From Alligator mississippiensis (lineage: Eukaryota > Chordata > Crocodylia > Alligatoridae): a DNA stretch of 64,000 nt. Of this stretch, positions 47,188-58,168 are shown one piece after another; position 1 is the stretch's first letter, and the number at the start of each line of letters is the position of its first letter. The notes below the pieces were generated by a model. That model had not been told where the DNA came from and searched no databases. It saw only the letters and a program-made list of their open reading frames with translations. The stretch is taken from the NCBI RefSeq assembly GCF_030867095.1, contig NC_081824.1, positions 360,487,829 through 360,551,828 of the forward strand, written 5' to 3'. Both the position numbers and the translations under genes were made by a program.

Positions 47188-48989
47188 GTTTCATAGTTTC
47201 ATAGTTGGTAGGGTCAGAAGGGACTTTGACAGATCACCATGTCTGACCCCCTGCCATGGCAGGAAAGAGTACTAGGGTCAAACAACCCCAGCAAGGTGTT
47301 CATCTAGCCTCTTCTTAAAGACCCCCAGGGTAGGAGCCAGCACCACTTCTCTTGGAAGTTGGTTCCAGATCGTAGCTGCCCTGACAGTGAAGTAGCGCCT
47401 CCTGATGTCTAGTCTAAATCTACCCTCTGCCAGCTTGTGAACGTTATTTCTTGTCACTCCTGGGAGTACTCGGAGGAACAGGGACTCCCCCAATGCCTGC
47501 TGGTCCCCTCCAACTAGTTTGTAAATGGCCACTAGGTTTCCCCTCAGCCTTCTCTTGTGGAGGCTGAACAGGTTCAGGTCCCCTAGCCTCTCCTTGTAGG
47601 GCCTGTCCTGCTGCCCCCTGATCATGTGAGTGGCCCTCCTCTGGACCCTAGATTCATAGATTCATAGATGTTAGGGTCAGAAGGGACCTCAATAGATCAT
47701 CGAGTCCGACCCCCTGCATAGGCAGGAGAGAGTGCTGGGTTTAGATGACCCCAGCTAGATGCCTATCTAACCTTCTCTTGAAGACCTCCAGGGTAGGGGA
47801 GCGCACCACCTCCCTTGGGAGCCCGTTCCAGACCTTGGCCACTCTAACTGTGAAGAAGTTCTTCCTAATGTCTAGTCTAAATCTGCTCTCTGCTAGCTTG
47901 TGGCCATTATTTCTTGTAACCCCCAGGGGCGCCTTGGTGAATAAAACCTCACCAATTCCCTTCTGTGCACCCGTGATTAACTTATAGGCAGCCACAAGGT
48001 CACCTCTCAACCTTCTCTTGCGGAGGCTGAAGAGATCCAGATGCCCCAGTCTCTCCTCATAGGACTTGGCCTGCAAGCCCTTAACCATACGACCGTCTCC
48101 ATGTTGTCCACATCCCTCCTGACGTGTGGCACCCAGAACTGGACACAGTACTCCAACTGACCAGTGTCACATAGAGGGGAAGGATCACTTCCTTGGACCT
48201 GCTTGAGATGCATCTGTGGATGCATGACAAGGTGCGGTTGCCCTTCCTAACCGCATGCCCACACTGTCAGCCCATGTTCATTTTGGCATCAATAATGACT
48301 CCAAGATCCTTTTCTGCCTGTGCACTGACGAGAAAGGAGTTCCACAGCCTGTAGGTATGCTCCTGGTTCTTCATCCCCAGGTGCATTACCTTGCACTTGT
48401 CAGTGTTGAAACCCATCCTGTTCTCATCAGCCCACCCCTGTAAGCTTTCTAGGTCTGATTGCAGCCTATTCCTCCCTTCTGGCATGCCCACTTCCCCTCA
48501 CATCTTAGTGTCGTCTGTGAATTTGAACAAGGTGCTTTTTACCCCCTCGTCCAAATCGCTGATGAAGATGTTGAACAGTGCAGGCCCAAGGACCGAGCCC
48601 TACAGAACCCCACTGCCCACATCCCTCCAGGCTGAAAATGACCCCCCCGCCACCACTCTCTGGGTGCAGCCCTCCAGCCACTTAGTGACCCATTTGACTG
48701 TGTAGGTGTCGACACCATAGTTCCCTAGTTTTTTAAGGAGAATGGGGTGAGAGACAGTGTCAAAGGTCTTCCTGAACTCCAGGAAGACTACATCCACAAC
48801 GACACTTGTGTCCAAGGCTTTTGTGACCTGGTCATAGAAGGCCATCAGGTTGGTCTGACAGGACCTACCTCTAATGAACCTGTGTTGGTTGCCCCTAAGC
48901 ATAATCTCCCCTGCTGGCCTGTCATGGACATGCACTATAATAATTCTCTCAAAAAGCTTACCCAGGATAAAGATAAGACTAACTGGCCT
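47188..48989 (-). mobile_element. CR1 LINE inserted in minus orientation into the older CR1
   Basis: The 3' end (GTTTCATAGTTTCATAG tail, 47188-47204) lies at the left and the 5' truncation, inside the RT fingers (RPVSLIFILG), at the right near 48989. The RT motifs GRSCQTNLMAFYDQV, DVVFLEFRKTFDTV and DENRMGFNTDKCKVMHLG are present, with FTDD instead of FADD. It is itself interrupted at 47650-48095 by a further CR1. It lies between the two halves of the ORF1 of the plus-strand CR1. Confidence 0.88.
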
Positions 48990-49001
48990 TGGTCCTCCCA
49001 A
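47278..49001 (-). pseudogene. CR1 ORF2 RT of the nested minus-strand copy
   Basis: Open segments on the minus strand are 49001-48600 (fingers and palm), 48491-48267 (thumb), 48225-48112 (the LEYCVQFWVPH region, before the inner CR1), and 47625-47278 (C-terminal: IRGQQDRPYKERLGDLNLFS...RRLRGNLVAIYKLVGG...VVLAPTLGVFKKRLDEHLAGVV). An in-frame stop follows VGSGVL at 48600. The palm aspartate motif reads LEFRKTFDTV, so the usual first catalytic Asp is Glu. Confidence 0.82.
47650..48095 (-). mobile_element. CR1 LINE 3' fragment, innermost nested insertion
   Basis: Minus-strand CR1 3' end with a GATTCATAGATTCATAGATG tail at 47650-47669. It encodes the C-terminal domain (48088-47741: MVKGLQAKSYEERLGHLDLF, RRLRGDLVAAYKLI, RLDRHLAGVI) as one open frame. 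The surrounding CR1 runs from TCTGGACCCT on the left to CTCCATGTTGTCCACATCC on the right, so this copy is younger than both CR1s around it. It closely resembles the C-terminal half of the copy at 19504. Confidence 0.9.
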
Positions 49002-50289
49002 TTGCCAGTCACAGGTATAGAAGGGATAGGTGCATAGAAAAAATAAACAGAAGACTCCAGCATCGGTGCCACTGTGAAGGCTTCGGCTTCTTCAACCATG
49101 GCACGCACCTCCGGGACTATGGCCAGTTGGGAGGGGATGGCATCCATCTTACGCCAAAGGAGAAGAAGCTTTTCTCAGCTAGAATGACAGACATCCTGGA
49201 TAGAGCTTTAAACTGAGATCGCTCAGTGATGGGCCATTAACCACTAAAAAAAGCCCCAAAAATGGCAACCTCAAAACCAGCATCCCAGAGTACAATAGGA
49301 AGCTTTCTCTGATACCAGACAATGCACAAGTTATTCCACAGCTCACCTGAAAGCCTATGGCCTCCAATGGCAGGCTTAGTTGCCTGTACACTAACACCAG
49401 AAGCATTGGAAACAAGCAGGAGGAACTAGCCCTCCTACTAACCAACAACCAAGATGATCTCATAGGGATCACAGAGACCTAGTGAGACTGCACCTATAAC
49501 TGGACCACAGGCATAGGGGAATACACCCTGTATAGGAGGAATTGTGTTGGGAAGAAGGGCAATAGAGTTGCTCTCTATATGAACATTACACCTCCCTAGA
49601 AAAGAAGATTGGAAACAAAGAAGAGTGACTTGAGTTTCTCTGGATTAAGATATGGGGAGAGCACAGAGAAGGGGATTTGACTGTAAGAGTTTATTACAGA
49701 CCTCCAAACCAAGAGGAACAGCTTGATCAGGAATTCTCTGGAGAACTGGCAGAGGCTCTCAGAACATAATCGTCATGGGTGATTTTAACTACCCAGGCAT
49801 CTCGTGGGATGAGCACTCAGCTAGATCTGATCACTCACAAAGCATCCTCACTTCTGTTGAGGAGCTCTAACACAACAAATCTAAGGATCAACCAGGGAAA
49901 AGACATTCCTAGACTTGGTTCTGGCCAAAGGGGACTATCGAATCAGCAACCTGAGGATTGAAGGGAAACTGGGCAAGAGTGACTATGAGATGATCACTTC
50001 CTCCATCTGCTGTAAGGCATGGAAATTGGTCAGTAAGGTACCCTTGATTTTAGGAAAGCTGACTTCCACAAGCTTAGGGGATTGGTTGGTGAGGCTCTGT
50101 GTGACCATGGTCTAATGAGGAAGGGAGTACAAGGTGCATGGTTGCTCCTTAAGGAAGTGATCCTAAAAGCTCAAAGGAAATCCATTCCATTTCATAAGAA
50201 AGGCAGCAAAAGTGCTGGGAGACCCCCTTGGCTAAAAAGGGAAATCATGGACCTCCTGAAATTAAAATGAGAAGCTGTGAAGGAGTGAG

Positions 50290-50985
50290 AGAGAGTAAAC
50301 AAAAGCCCTGAGGTGCCTTACATGCTGGGCATGGGAGGTCAGGAGAAGAAAAGCAGCCAGCAGCAGCAGACAGGGAAAGTGAAAGCAAGCAACACTTACA
50401 GCATGGAGGGCCAGCAGGCTGCAGCTGCAGCTGCGAAGACCAGAAGGGAAGAGAAGCAATCACCACACTTCTGGAGCAGCAAGCCACAGAGAGAGCGTTC
50501 CAGTAGGCAAGTGTTGTGAAGCCTACCAGAGCAGCACTGTGGTTGTGATCCTGAGAAGGAGACAGGCAGAGGCTTCTGATAATCCCTGGAGTGGAGTGAC
50601 AGCTGAGGATCTGGGGGAGAGGCCATAAGAATTGCTGTTTTCAGGTTAGGGCTTCGCTGCACATGGGAGACATCCCACTGGGACTGAGAATGCTCACGAG
50701 TAAGCTGGGGCAGACCTATGCAGAACAGTGACTGGATTAACTGATTTTTTTCATTGTGATTTGGACATGAGAGACTGACCCCAGGTGAAGGGGACATGGA
50801 CTGAGGCTGACAAAGAGACTGAGAGTGCTTGGGTTTTGCTTTCTCTTTTTATTTTTATTTTTTTTGGGGGGGGGGGGGATATTTGAGTGCGGGCCAAGGC
50901 CAGCCCTGGAAGGGTATGCATCTAACTAAAGCCGACAGTCACCCTGGTGGCTGAGGGCAGAACAATAGACCAACAGATTGGGACA
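50290..50985. mobile_element. Unidentified insertion in the CR1 linker
   Basis: The CR1 linker breaks off after the KLK of the plus-strand frame and resumes with AATACAGATTGGCAATTGGA before IKDNKK-type coding. The 0.7-kb insert has AG-rich words, a GGCCAGCAGGCTGCAGCTGC block, a T-rich run followed by a G13 run (50866-50878), and an AATAAAG near the right end. It encodes nothing recognisable. An LTR or SINE-like identity is possible; no termini or duplication were resolved. Confidence 0.45.
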
Positions 50986-52317
50986 ATAAAGCACAAACTG
51001 AATACAGATTGGCAATTGGAATCAAGGACAACAAAAAGTAGATAAGTAGGAAGTTGGAGAAAAAAAGAAGGGAAGCATTGGGCCCCTGATGAATGAAATG
51101 GGATGGCTGATAACCAATAGTCAGGACAAAACCAAACTCCTGAATGAATACTTCAGATCAGTATTCCATCAGTCCAAGAGAATTAGCCTGCTTGACAGAG
51201 TACAGGATGATCATGGTGGGGGCAGCTACCCTCCCATAGTTGGCACAGATCTTGTGTGGAAGCACCTACAAAGGCTAAATATCTACAAGTCAGCAGGACC
51301 AAATGAACTACACCCGAGGGTGCCAAAAGAACCGGCAGATGTCATTGTGCATCCTATGGCAAAATTATTTGAAGACTCATGGTGCTCAGGAGAAGTTCTA
51401 GAAGACTGGAAGAAGGCCAATGTGGTGCCTATCTTTAAGAAAGGGAGAAAGGAGGACCTGGGAAATTACAGGCCAATCTGTTTGACCTCGATTCTTAGTA
51501 AAATCCTGGAGAAAATTATCAAAAATCCATTACAGACATGCTAGCAGAAGGCAGTATTCTGAAGGACAGCCAACATGGCTTCATTATGGCCATGTCTTGC
51601 CAGACCAACCTCATTTCCTTCTATGATCAGGTCACTCACCACCTGGATAAGGAAAATGAGGTTGATGTTATATACCGGGACTTCAAAAAGGCCTTTGATT
51701 TGGTCTCCCACTAAATCCTCATGAAAAAAAACTGGGAAAATGCAGCCTTGACTACTTTACAGTCTGGTGGCTAGGTAACTGGTTCCATGGTAGGTCCCAG
51801 AGGGTACTGATTGACAGAGATGAGTCATCATGGTGGAGGGTGACCAGTGGTATCCCTCAGGGTTCAGTACTCAGAACAGTGCTTTTCAACATGTTCATCA
51901 ATGATTTGGATTTGAGTATTAAAAGGAAATTGGCAAAATTCCCTGATGTCACCAAACTATGGAGGAGTGTGGTCATGCTTGAAGACAGGCTGGCAATACA
52001 GGCCAACCTGGACAGGCTTGTGAGTTGGTCAGAGCTCAACCTGATGTTGTTTAATATGGAGAAATGTCAAGTGCTCCATCTGGAGAGAAATAATCTACAA
52101 CAAACTTACAGGCTTGACACTGCTATGCTTGCTAGCACCACATCTGAACAAGATCTGGGTGTTGCGATAGACAACAAAATGAACATGAGCCATCAATGCA
52201 ATGCTGTAGCTGGAAGAGCAAATCAAACACTGGCATGCATCTACCAAGGCATCTTCAGCAAGGCTAAGGCTGTCATCCTCCCGCTCACCTCGGCCTTGGT
52301 GAGACCACAGCTGGAGT

Positions 52318-52590
52318 GCCATGAATCACACGTGCCCCTGGAGGCTGCGAGAGCATGGCAACCAACCTCAGGCAGTGGTGGTGGTGGCAGGGACATGGTG
52401 GCGGTGAGTGGGGAGCTCCCACAGGCAGTCGCAGTGATGTTGGCGGTGGCAGGGGGAGTGATGAGTGCCGACCAGCAGTCAGCAACCACCCACAGATGCT
52501 GTCAGCAGTGTTGGTGGTGCTTATTTCAGGGGCTGTACCGCCAATCTCAGGGGTTGCACGGGCACCTGTATGCACCCCCTACGTGTTGCC
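52318..52590. mobile_element. Unidentified GC-rich insertion in the CR1 RT
   Basis: CR1 RT coding breaks after VRPQLE and resumes with VEYCIQFW, so about 270 bp are extra. The insert is GC-rich with GGTGGTGGTGGCAGGG, GGCGGTGGCAGGGGG and GCACGGGCACCTGTATGCAC. No coding family was recognised. The open frame that runs through it (51840-52709) is CR1 on one side and insert on the other, not a novel gene. Confidence 0.5.
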
Positions 52591-53089
52591 AATGTGGAAT
52601 ACTGCATCCAGTTCTGGGTGCTGTCCTTCAGGAAGGATGTGGAAAAGTTCAAGAGAGTCCAAAGGAAGGCCATGTGCATGACTGGAGGCCTGGAGACCAG
52701 GTCATATGAGGAGAGGCTGAAAAGCTTGTGACTGTTCAGCCTGGAGAAGAGAAGAATCAAAGGGGACTTGGTGGCAGCCTATAAGTATATCAAGGACATA
52801 CATCAGGGCCCAGGGGAGCACCTCTTTACCAAGGTCCCCCCAGGGGAGGACAAGAAATAATGTGCACAAGCTGACTGAGGATCGCTTCAGGCTAGACATA
52901 AGGACAAACTTCTTTACAAGTCAAGTCCCGAGGGATGAAACAGGCTCCCCCCAGAGGTGGTACAGTCATCCACCCTGGTAATCTTCAAAAAGTATTTTGA
53001 TGCCCATCTTGCTGGGGTTATCTGTAGGATGGCTGGACCCGATGACCCGTAATGTCCCTTTCAGCCCCTAAAAACTATGAAATTATGAT

Positions 53090-55302
53090 AGCAAAAGAAG
53101 CAGCAAAAATATAGTCTATTGGTAACTTCAAACATCATTAACAAAAGATTGCCCTGAACCTTACCCAAAGTACACTGACCAAGCCCAAAAAACCTGAGTG
53201 TTATAAGGAAAATAAGGGGGGGAAATGAGCATATAATTTCTCTGGATTTGTATTTTTTTGTGTTAAAAAGTTATTGAGTTTAGAAATCTGTATGAAGCTT
53301 ATGTATGCCTATGTTGTGCACTCAAATGCTCCCACATAAAATTATAAAGCCAGAACATTTAAATTTTTGCAAAATATGATTTCATGACAGTTGAGTTGCA
53401 TGCTTAGAGAGAGGAGAGAGCCAAAGATGGCAGCCAGAACCTATTGACTTCCAGAGAAACTAAAAGCACATGGTTCCACTGTTTTAGGAGATAAATAATG
53501 CACCCTAGTGAGCTACAACTCAGTCTGACTGTATGGTTATGCATAATCACCTCTGAGCATGATAATCAGAATCACTAAACAAATAATTGTCATGATCATG
53601 AATCATTTGTTATCTTGATATTTCTGCTACCATCATTAAGAATGTTCCAGACTTCTCTTTGCAGTTCATAGTTCTGCACAGCTGTTTACTGCAGTTCTAT
53701 AACTTCCCTATCCCCAGCTACTTCACAAACTATCATCTTTGCAAAGAGCTAAGGAATGTAACCCTACAAAGAATCTGGGGTCTACTGTATCTTTCAACCT
53801 GAAGCCCAGCTGTGCTAGCTTAAATTTTGTGGAGGAAAACACAAGACGGCTACCCTGCCTCCCTCCACCCCAAGCCCTTGCATAAGGCAGGCCACAGTCT
53901 TTAAATATCTGCATCATAAGTAGCATAAGTATGAAGAAATTCAGGACTATTCCCTACAACTTGCACTATGGTAGTAACACACTTCAAAGAAGTGGTTTCA
54001 CTGTTTTCCAGTGCCAAGAAAAACTTGCCCTCACATCCTGCTCAAATCAATATTATGTCAACTAAGTTGAATCAATTGTCTTAAATTATTGGCAGAAGCA
54101 GAATGTTGTAAGCCTACAAGATATACACTTACTATAAATATTTTAACTTACTTTGCATCTCGGCCAGTGATACCATCAGTAAATCATTAAGGGCTGAAAG
54201 AAATGCAGAGGATCAATGATCAACCTGGTTTCTGCAGAAAAAGAGCCATACAGCACATGGTTTATGATAAGCCCAGAAGCTCTTCATCTTTCTAAGCACC
54301 TTCTAGTCTTCCCCATCCAAATAATCAGAAGAGCATGCTATTATCAAGACACCAGTCACACACACCAGACAGAAAACCTTTAGTTGCAGTTATGCCCTGT
54401 GCCAGAACTAAGTTTCATGGGTACAGATGGTTTTACAAATACCTTTCAATCTAGAGACCAAACTTAATGGCTTCATAAAACTATAATAAGTACAATCTTC
54501 CTTGTTTGTGCAGTTATACATACATTACTAAAGCTCAGCAGGCACAGAGGATCATCATTTAGATTCCCCACAGATTTGAAAAATCAGAAAGTTAAAAACC
54601 CTAATGTATCCTGAACAGATATTAAGAGAATTAATTGGGATCATCAGGTAACTGAAAACATGCTAGTAGAATGTCAAGAGAAACAGATGTTGGGTAATAC
54701 ACACAAACTTTGAACAGGTTAGACTTTGATCCAGGTTAAGTTATAAGCATTATCAAGGTGAAGTTATTTTGGACCAAACCATGACACCTTTACTGCAATA
54801 CTTTATTCCAATGGAACCAACTGCAATATAAGAAACTAATCAGCATGAGCAAGGGTGGCATAATTTGGTTCAGTATATTTCTGAAATCCTGTATTTAAAT
54901 AATCTTCATAAAAACCTATGCTTTCTATTTAAAAAAAAAATAAGATGAGAGCTTTATTCTGCTTTCACTTTCCTGGATGGCAGCTTCCACTGACTTCTGA
55001 AAGAGTGGTGCCTAGTCATTTGAGAGAATATTTCCTTTAAACATAAGGACTCTGTTGTGCCTTTAGCCACAGCCCTGAGCAAGCAGCAAGTAAGCCCAAA
55101 AATAACTAAAGGAGACTCTGCTCCCCTGGGGTGCACTTTCTGGGCCCAATCCATTCCCCCTCACTCCAGCAAGTTAATATAATTAATGGGATTTTTAGGG
55201 AGGTGATAGTAATAACTTACCACATGATCATTGTCTAAATTCAATGCGCTTAAGGCTAAAACAGTCTAGCTCTTTTGAGTCTTTCAAGACCTTTAACCCA
55301 GT
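53090..55302. other. AT-rich unique DNA without recognised genes
   Basis: No coding or RNA gene is recognised in this 2.2 kb. Confidence 0.45.
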
Positions 55303-55307
55303 CACTG

Positions 55308-56608
55308 GGTGCATCTACACTAGGGGTGTGCAAAATGGGCCATATTTGATTTGGATTTGGATTTGGCCTGAATTGGGGGAATCAGTGATTCGATTCAGTG
55401 ATTCCAATCACTGTCCCAATTCGATTTGGCCAAATCCAAATCTGAAGATTCAATGCTGATTCAGAGAATCAGTGATTTGGCCATAGACACAGCTTTAAAT
55501 GTTTTTTTCTACATACCTCGAGGTACCAGGTACAGCTCATGAATGCTGAGATGGTGGGGCAGATGGAATGCCCCACAGAAGTTCAGGGGTGGTCCCCTGT
55601 GTGCTCAGCAGCAGACCTGGAAGTAGATCAGAAATAGTTTGGGTCCACCTCCGAGTGCACAGGGGACCACCCCTGTGGCCCCCCACTCAGCAATCAACCA
55701 TGGGGGGACCCTGGGTGCCCCCCCCAGACTCAGGAGGCACCAGTCACTGCAATGGGGGTGGGGGGGGTCCCCCATGTGCTCCCCAGAAGACCCAGCAGTT
55801 GACTGGAAGTACTTCCTGTCCACTTCTGGGTCCACCACCGAGCATGCTGCCCCCCCCCCCCCACACACACACACACTCCCATGGGATGCTCCATCTGCCT
55901 CAGCATCTCAGCATTCATGAGCTGCCTGGTACCTTGAGGGAGGTATGTAGAAAAAAATTTAAAGCTGTGTCTATGTCCGAATCACCGAATCTCTCTGAAT
56001 CTATTTGGAGAGTTCCAATTCGATTCAGACAGATTAAAGGGTCTCCTGATTTGATTCGGAGATTCAGCCACCGAATCAGGCCAAATCTCCACTGAATTGA
56101 ATCAGCAACTGAAGCTTCACACAGCCCTACTCTACACGCGCTATTAATACAATTGAATAAACTACAGAGCAGTCTGTGCCAGAGTTTATTCTTTCCAGGC
56201 ACCACATTTACACATGTGCCCGAGACCACAGCACACTGAACCAGGTCAGAGCAGCCCCAGCTAGTAGGGGCCCAGGGGTTCAGCCTGCTAGCCCGGAGCT
56301 TCTCCAACCTGGCTCAACGTGCTGCCAAGGGGCTGGCTGGGACACAAAGGTGCTCCAGTGTGGGGCTAGTTAGCAAGCAACTCCTGAACTGAAGTGCCCT
56401 CCTGCCCCAGCCAACCCCATCAGTGTCTACATGTGCATTGTAGCACACTTAATACTGCCACTGGATAATACTGGTGTTTTACAGGTACTAACCTACAGCC
56501 ATGTTTAGTAATTTACTGCAGCCTAATAAGGCCATACGTGCAGATGTTGAGACTTCACTGAGGCGCTAATTAGGCAGCTCCACAGTAAATGTCTTGTGTA
56601 GATGTGCC
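55308..56608. mobile_element. TIR element, GGTGCATCTACAC family, copy 4, carrying a nested hAT
   Basis: The left end is GGTGCATCTACAC (55308-55320) and the right end GTGTAGATGTGCC (56596-56608). The pentamer CACTG flanks both (55303-55307 and 56609-56613), a perfect 5-bp duplication. The nested 809-bp palindromic element begins at 55321, immediately after this terminus. Without it the host element would be close to 480 bp. Confidence 0.75.
55321..56129. mobile_element. Palindromic hAT-like element (809 bp)
   Basis: Termini TAGGGGTGTG and CACAGCCCTA are inverse of one another. The flanking octamers ATCTACAC (55313-55320) and CTCTACAC (56130-56137) match at seven of eight positions, as for a hAT insertion. 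The arms extend inward about 240 bp on each side, with inverse copies of GATTCGATTCAG-like words and of CTACATACCTC and CATGAATGCTGAGATG. The centre is GC-rich and holds a C-run followed by (CA)n at about 55849-55876. It has no transposase. Confidence 0.78.
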
Positions 56609-56613
56609 CACTG

Positions 56614-57720
56614 ATGATTAGATACAGCCGGTATATAGGTAAGGTGTAATGTATAAACTGTACTAATCCAGGATGGGGAAGTTGTTCTGGAAAGGAAATA
56701 AGCTCTTTCAGAGGGCAGTTTCTCCCTGCCACCTCCTTGGTCTCTCTACTTACTTGCCCAGGGTGTAGTCATTTAGCAGCTTACTTCCCTTCCCTACACC
56801 TGTATCAAAATTTAGACAACGCCAACAGACACTATGCAGAGAAATAAGAGGATCTCTTCTTTTTATGATCATTAAGTCCTATTTATTGCTACATGTCACC
56901 AGTGTGGACAACAAATGTGTACCTGTCCTCAAAAAACTAAAAATATTCTTAGAAACTAATCTTGTACTGAAATCATGGGAGGCTTTGCAACTGGTTTCAG
57001 CAAATGGGAAATCAAGCCCTCAATCTTGAATAAAATATATTTACTTTCTTTGGATTATTGCATTTTAAAACAAACACACACACCCCTACCTTGTTAATAC
57101 CTTTTGGTAGAAATCTTTTTACCGTTGATAATAACCACAGAGGGAAAAAGGTGCACTGGTTCTATTTTATGTCATTCTCTGTTACTATTGTTCAATAATA
57201 CCATTTTCCAGATAGCCTCTATACAGCTGCTGAACTATGGAGTCACTCTTACTAGTGCCAATGCAGCACTTTGCCTCTTCAGTTTTCTGTGACCTACTGC
57301 TGAATATAGCTCTAACCTTTAAAAGAATTTCCAATAACTGCTTTTTCTTTTGCAGGGATAATAGCCTTAAAAAGAGTGGTGTTTCAAGTTCTACTTTAAG
57401 AGTCTTTCCTGCTTTTCTGGACTTCCTAGTTTCTAATACAATGGTTTTGTTTCATTACTCTGTTTAGAACCTTCCATCTATCCTGCTCAACTTAGTTTGG
57501 CTTCCACTTGGGTTATATTTCAAAGCTGTTCTACAATTTTACAATGACTGAGGCAATATTTCTTCCATTTATAATAACTAGGGTGGCCAACTCCTGAACT
57601 GGAGACTGATACCAATACACCTTTGTCACAAACTATTATTATTATATAAAAGTTGTAACAATCACTATAACCTATATAAAATAAATCTCTTATTCCAGAG
57701 GCCAGATCTGTTGGCCTGTG
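56614..57720. other. Unique DNA without recognised genes
   Basis: No gene or clear repeat. A short (AC)n at about 57068-57081 and an ATT run at about 57636-57646 are the only simple repeats. Confidence 0.4.
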
Positions 57721-58168
57721 CTGGGGTGGGTAATTATTTTAGGTGGAGGTCCACTTAATGAGTTTTGGTGAGCTGTCGAGGGCTGCATGGGTAGTCCCAC
57801 CCCTTGACAGTTGCCCTGCCCCCTTGTCACCATTTTGGAAGTCCCACCCCCTGACCCTGACTTTTGCCACCAGAAATCTGTCTCCTTGCCCCCCAGAAAT
57901 GCTCCTTTTGGGAGGGGAGGTTGGCATCTTGGAACCAGAAAAATAATTAATCATACACTAAAAGTCAAACACCTACTATAACATATTTTAATGTTATTAT
58001 AAAAAATATTTGTCATGATTTGTGTTTGCGTAGTCTATATAGAGGTAATTGCATAATAACTCATAATAATAAATTATTTTATAGATTTCATAGATATTAG
58101 GGCTGGAAGGGACCTCGGAAGATCACCGAGTCCAGCCCTCTGCCCAAAGGGCAGGAAGTCAGCTGGGG

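Larger units (their letters stand above)
46996..49216 (+). pseudogene. CR1 ORF1 esterase domain, split by a 1.8-kb CR1 insertion
   Basis: The first part (47002-47188) reads LPGPCIQDVAKRITKLVQP, HVGTNDMARN (GTND) and LGTGLKGPGAQVV. The second part (48989-49216) reads SHRYRRDRCIEKINRRLQ, FGFFNHGTHLRDYGQLG, GDGIHLTPKEKKLFS (the DGIHL motif with the catalytic Asp/His) and LDRALN before the stop. The two halves join in the order of an intact CR1 ORF1. The serine-containing GDS motif at the N-terminal end is missing, so the copy begins after it. Confidence 0.82.
49340..52730 (+). pseudogene. CR1 ORF2, fragmented (endonuclease, linker, RT)
   Basis: Endonuclease pieces: LYTNTRSIGNKQEELALLL, GEYTLYRRN (about 49350-49590), VMGDFNYPGISWDE (49775) and GKSDYEMIT (49970-49996), where the usual SDH motif is SDY. 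Linker: GRPPWLKREIMDLLKLK (50220-50267), then after an insertion the RT N-terminus GPLMNEMGWLIT...LLNEYFRSVF (51089) and ANVVPIFKKGRKEDLGNYRP (51415-51475). Palm: DFKKAFDLVSH (51680), then GSVLRTVLFN and FPDVTKLW at about 51936-51959, where DD has become DV. The thumb continues to 52317, an insertion follows, then EYCIQFWVLSFRKDVEKF (52590). Not functional. Confidence 0.82.
46996..53085 (+). mobile_element. CR1 LINE, nearly full length, broken by nested insertions
   Basis: An old CR1 copy whose pieces are 46996-47190 (ORF1), 48989-50289 (ORF1 end, endonuclease and linker), 50986-52317 (RT) and 52590-53085 (C-terminus and 3' tail). The gaps are two nested CR1s (47188-48989) and two insertions of unknown type (50290-50985 and 52318-52590). 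Reading frames match across the gaps: ORF1 resumes with the motifs expected next. The RT catalytic site is mutated (FPDV for FADD). By nesting it is the oldest CR1 here. Confidence 0.85.

Noticed and set aside
51840..52709. A 289-residue open frame that might be a novel protein
   Set aside because: Its first half is CR1 RT and its second half is an inserted GC-rich repeat read in an arbitrary frame.
55568..56095. 175-residue frame on the plus strand
   Set aside because: It lies wholly inside the palindromic hAT-like element and shows no transposase motif.
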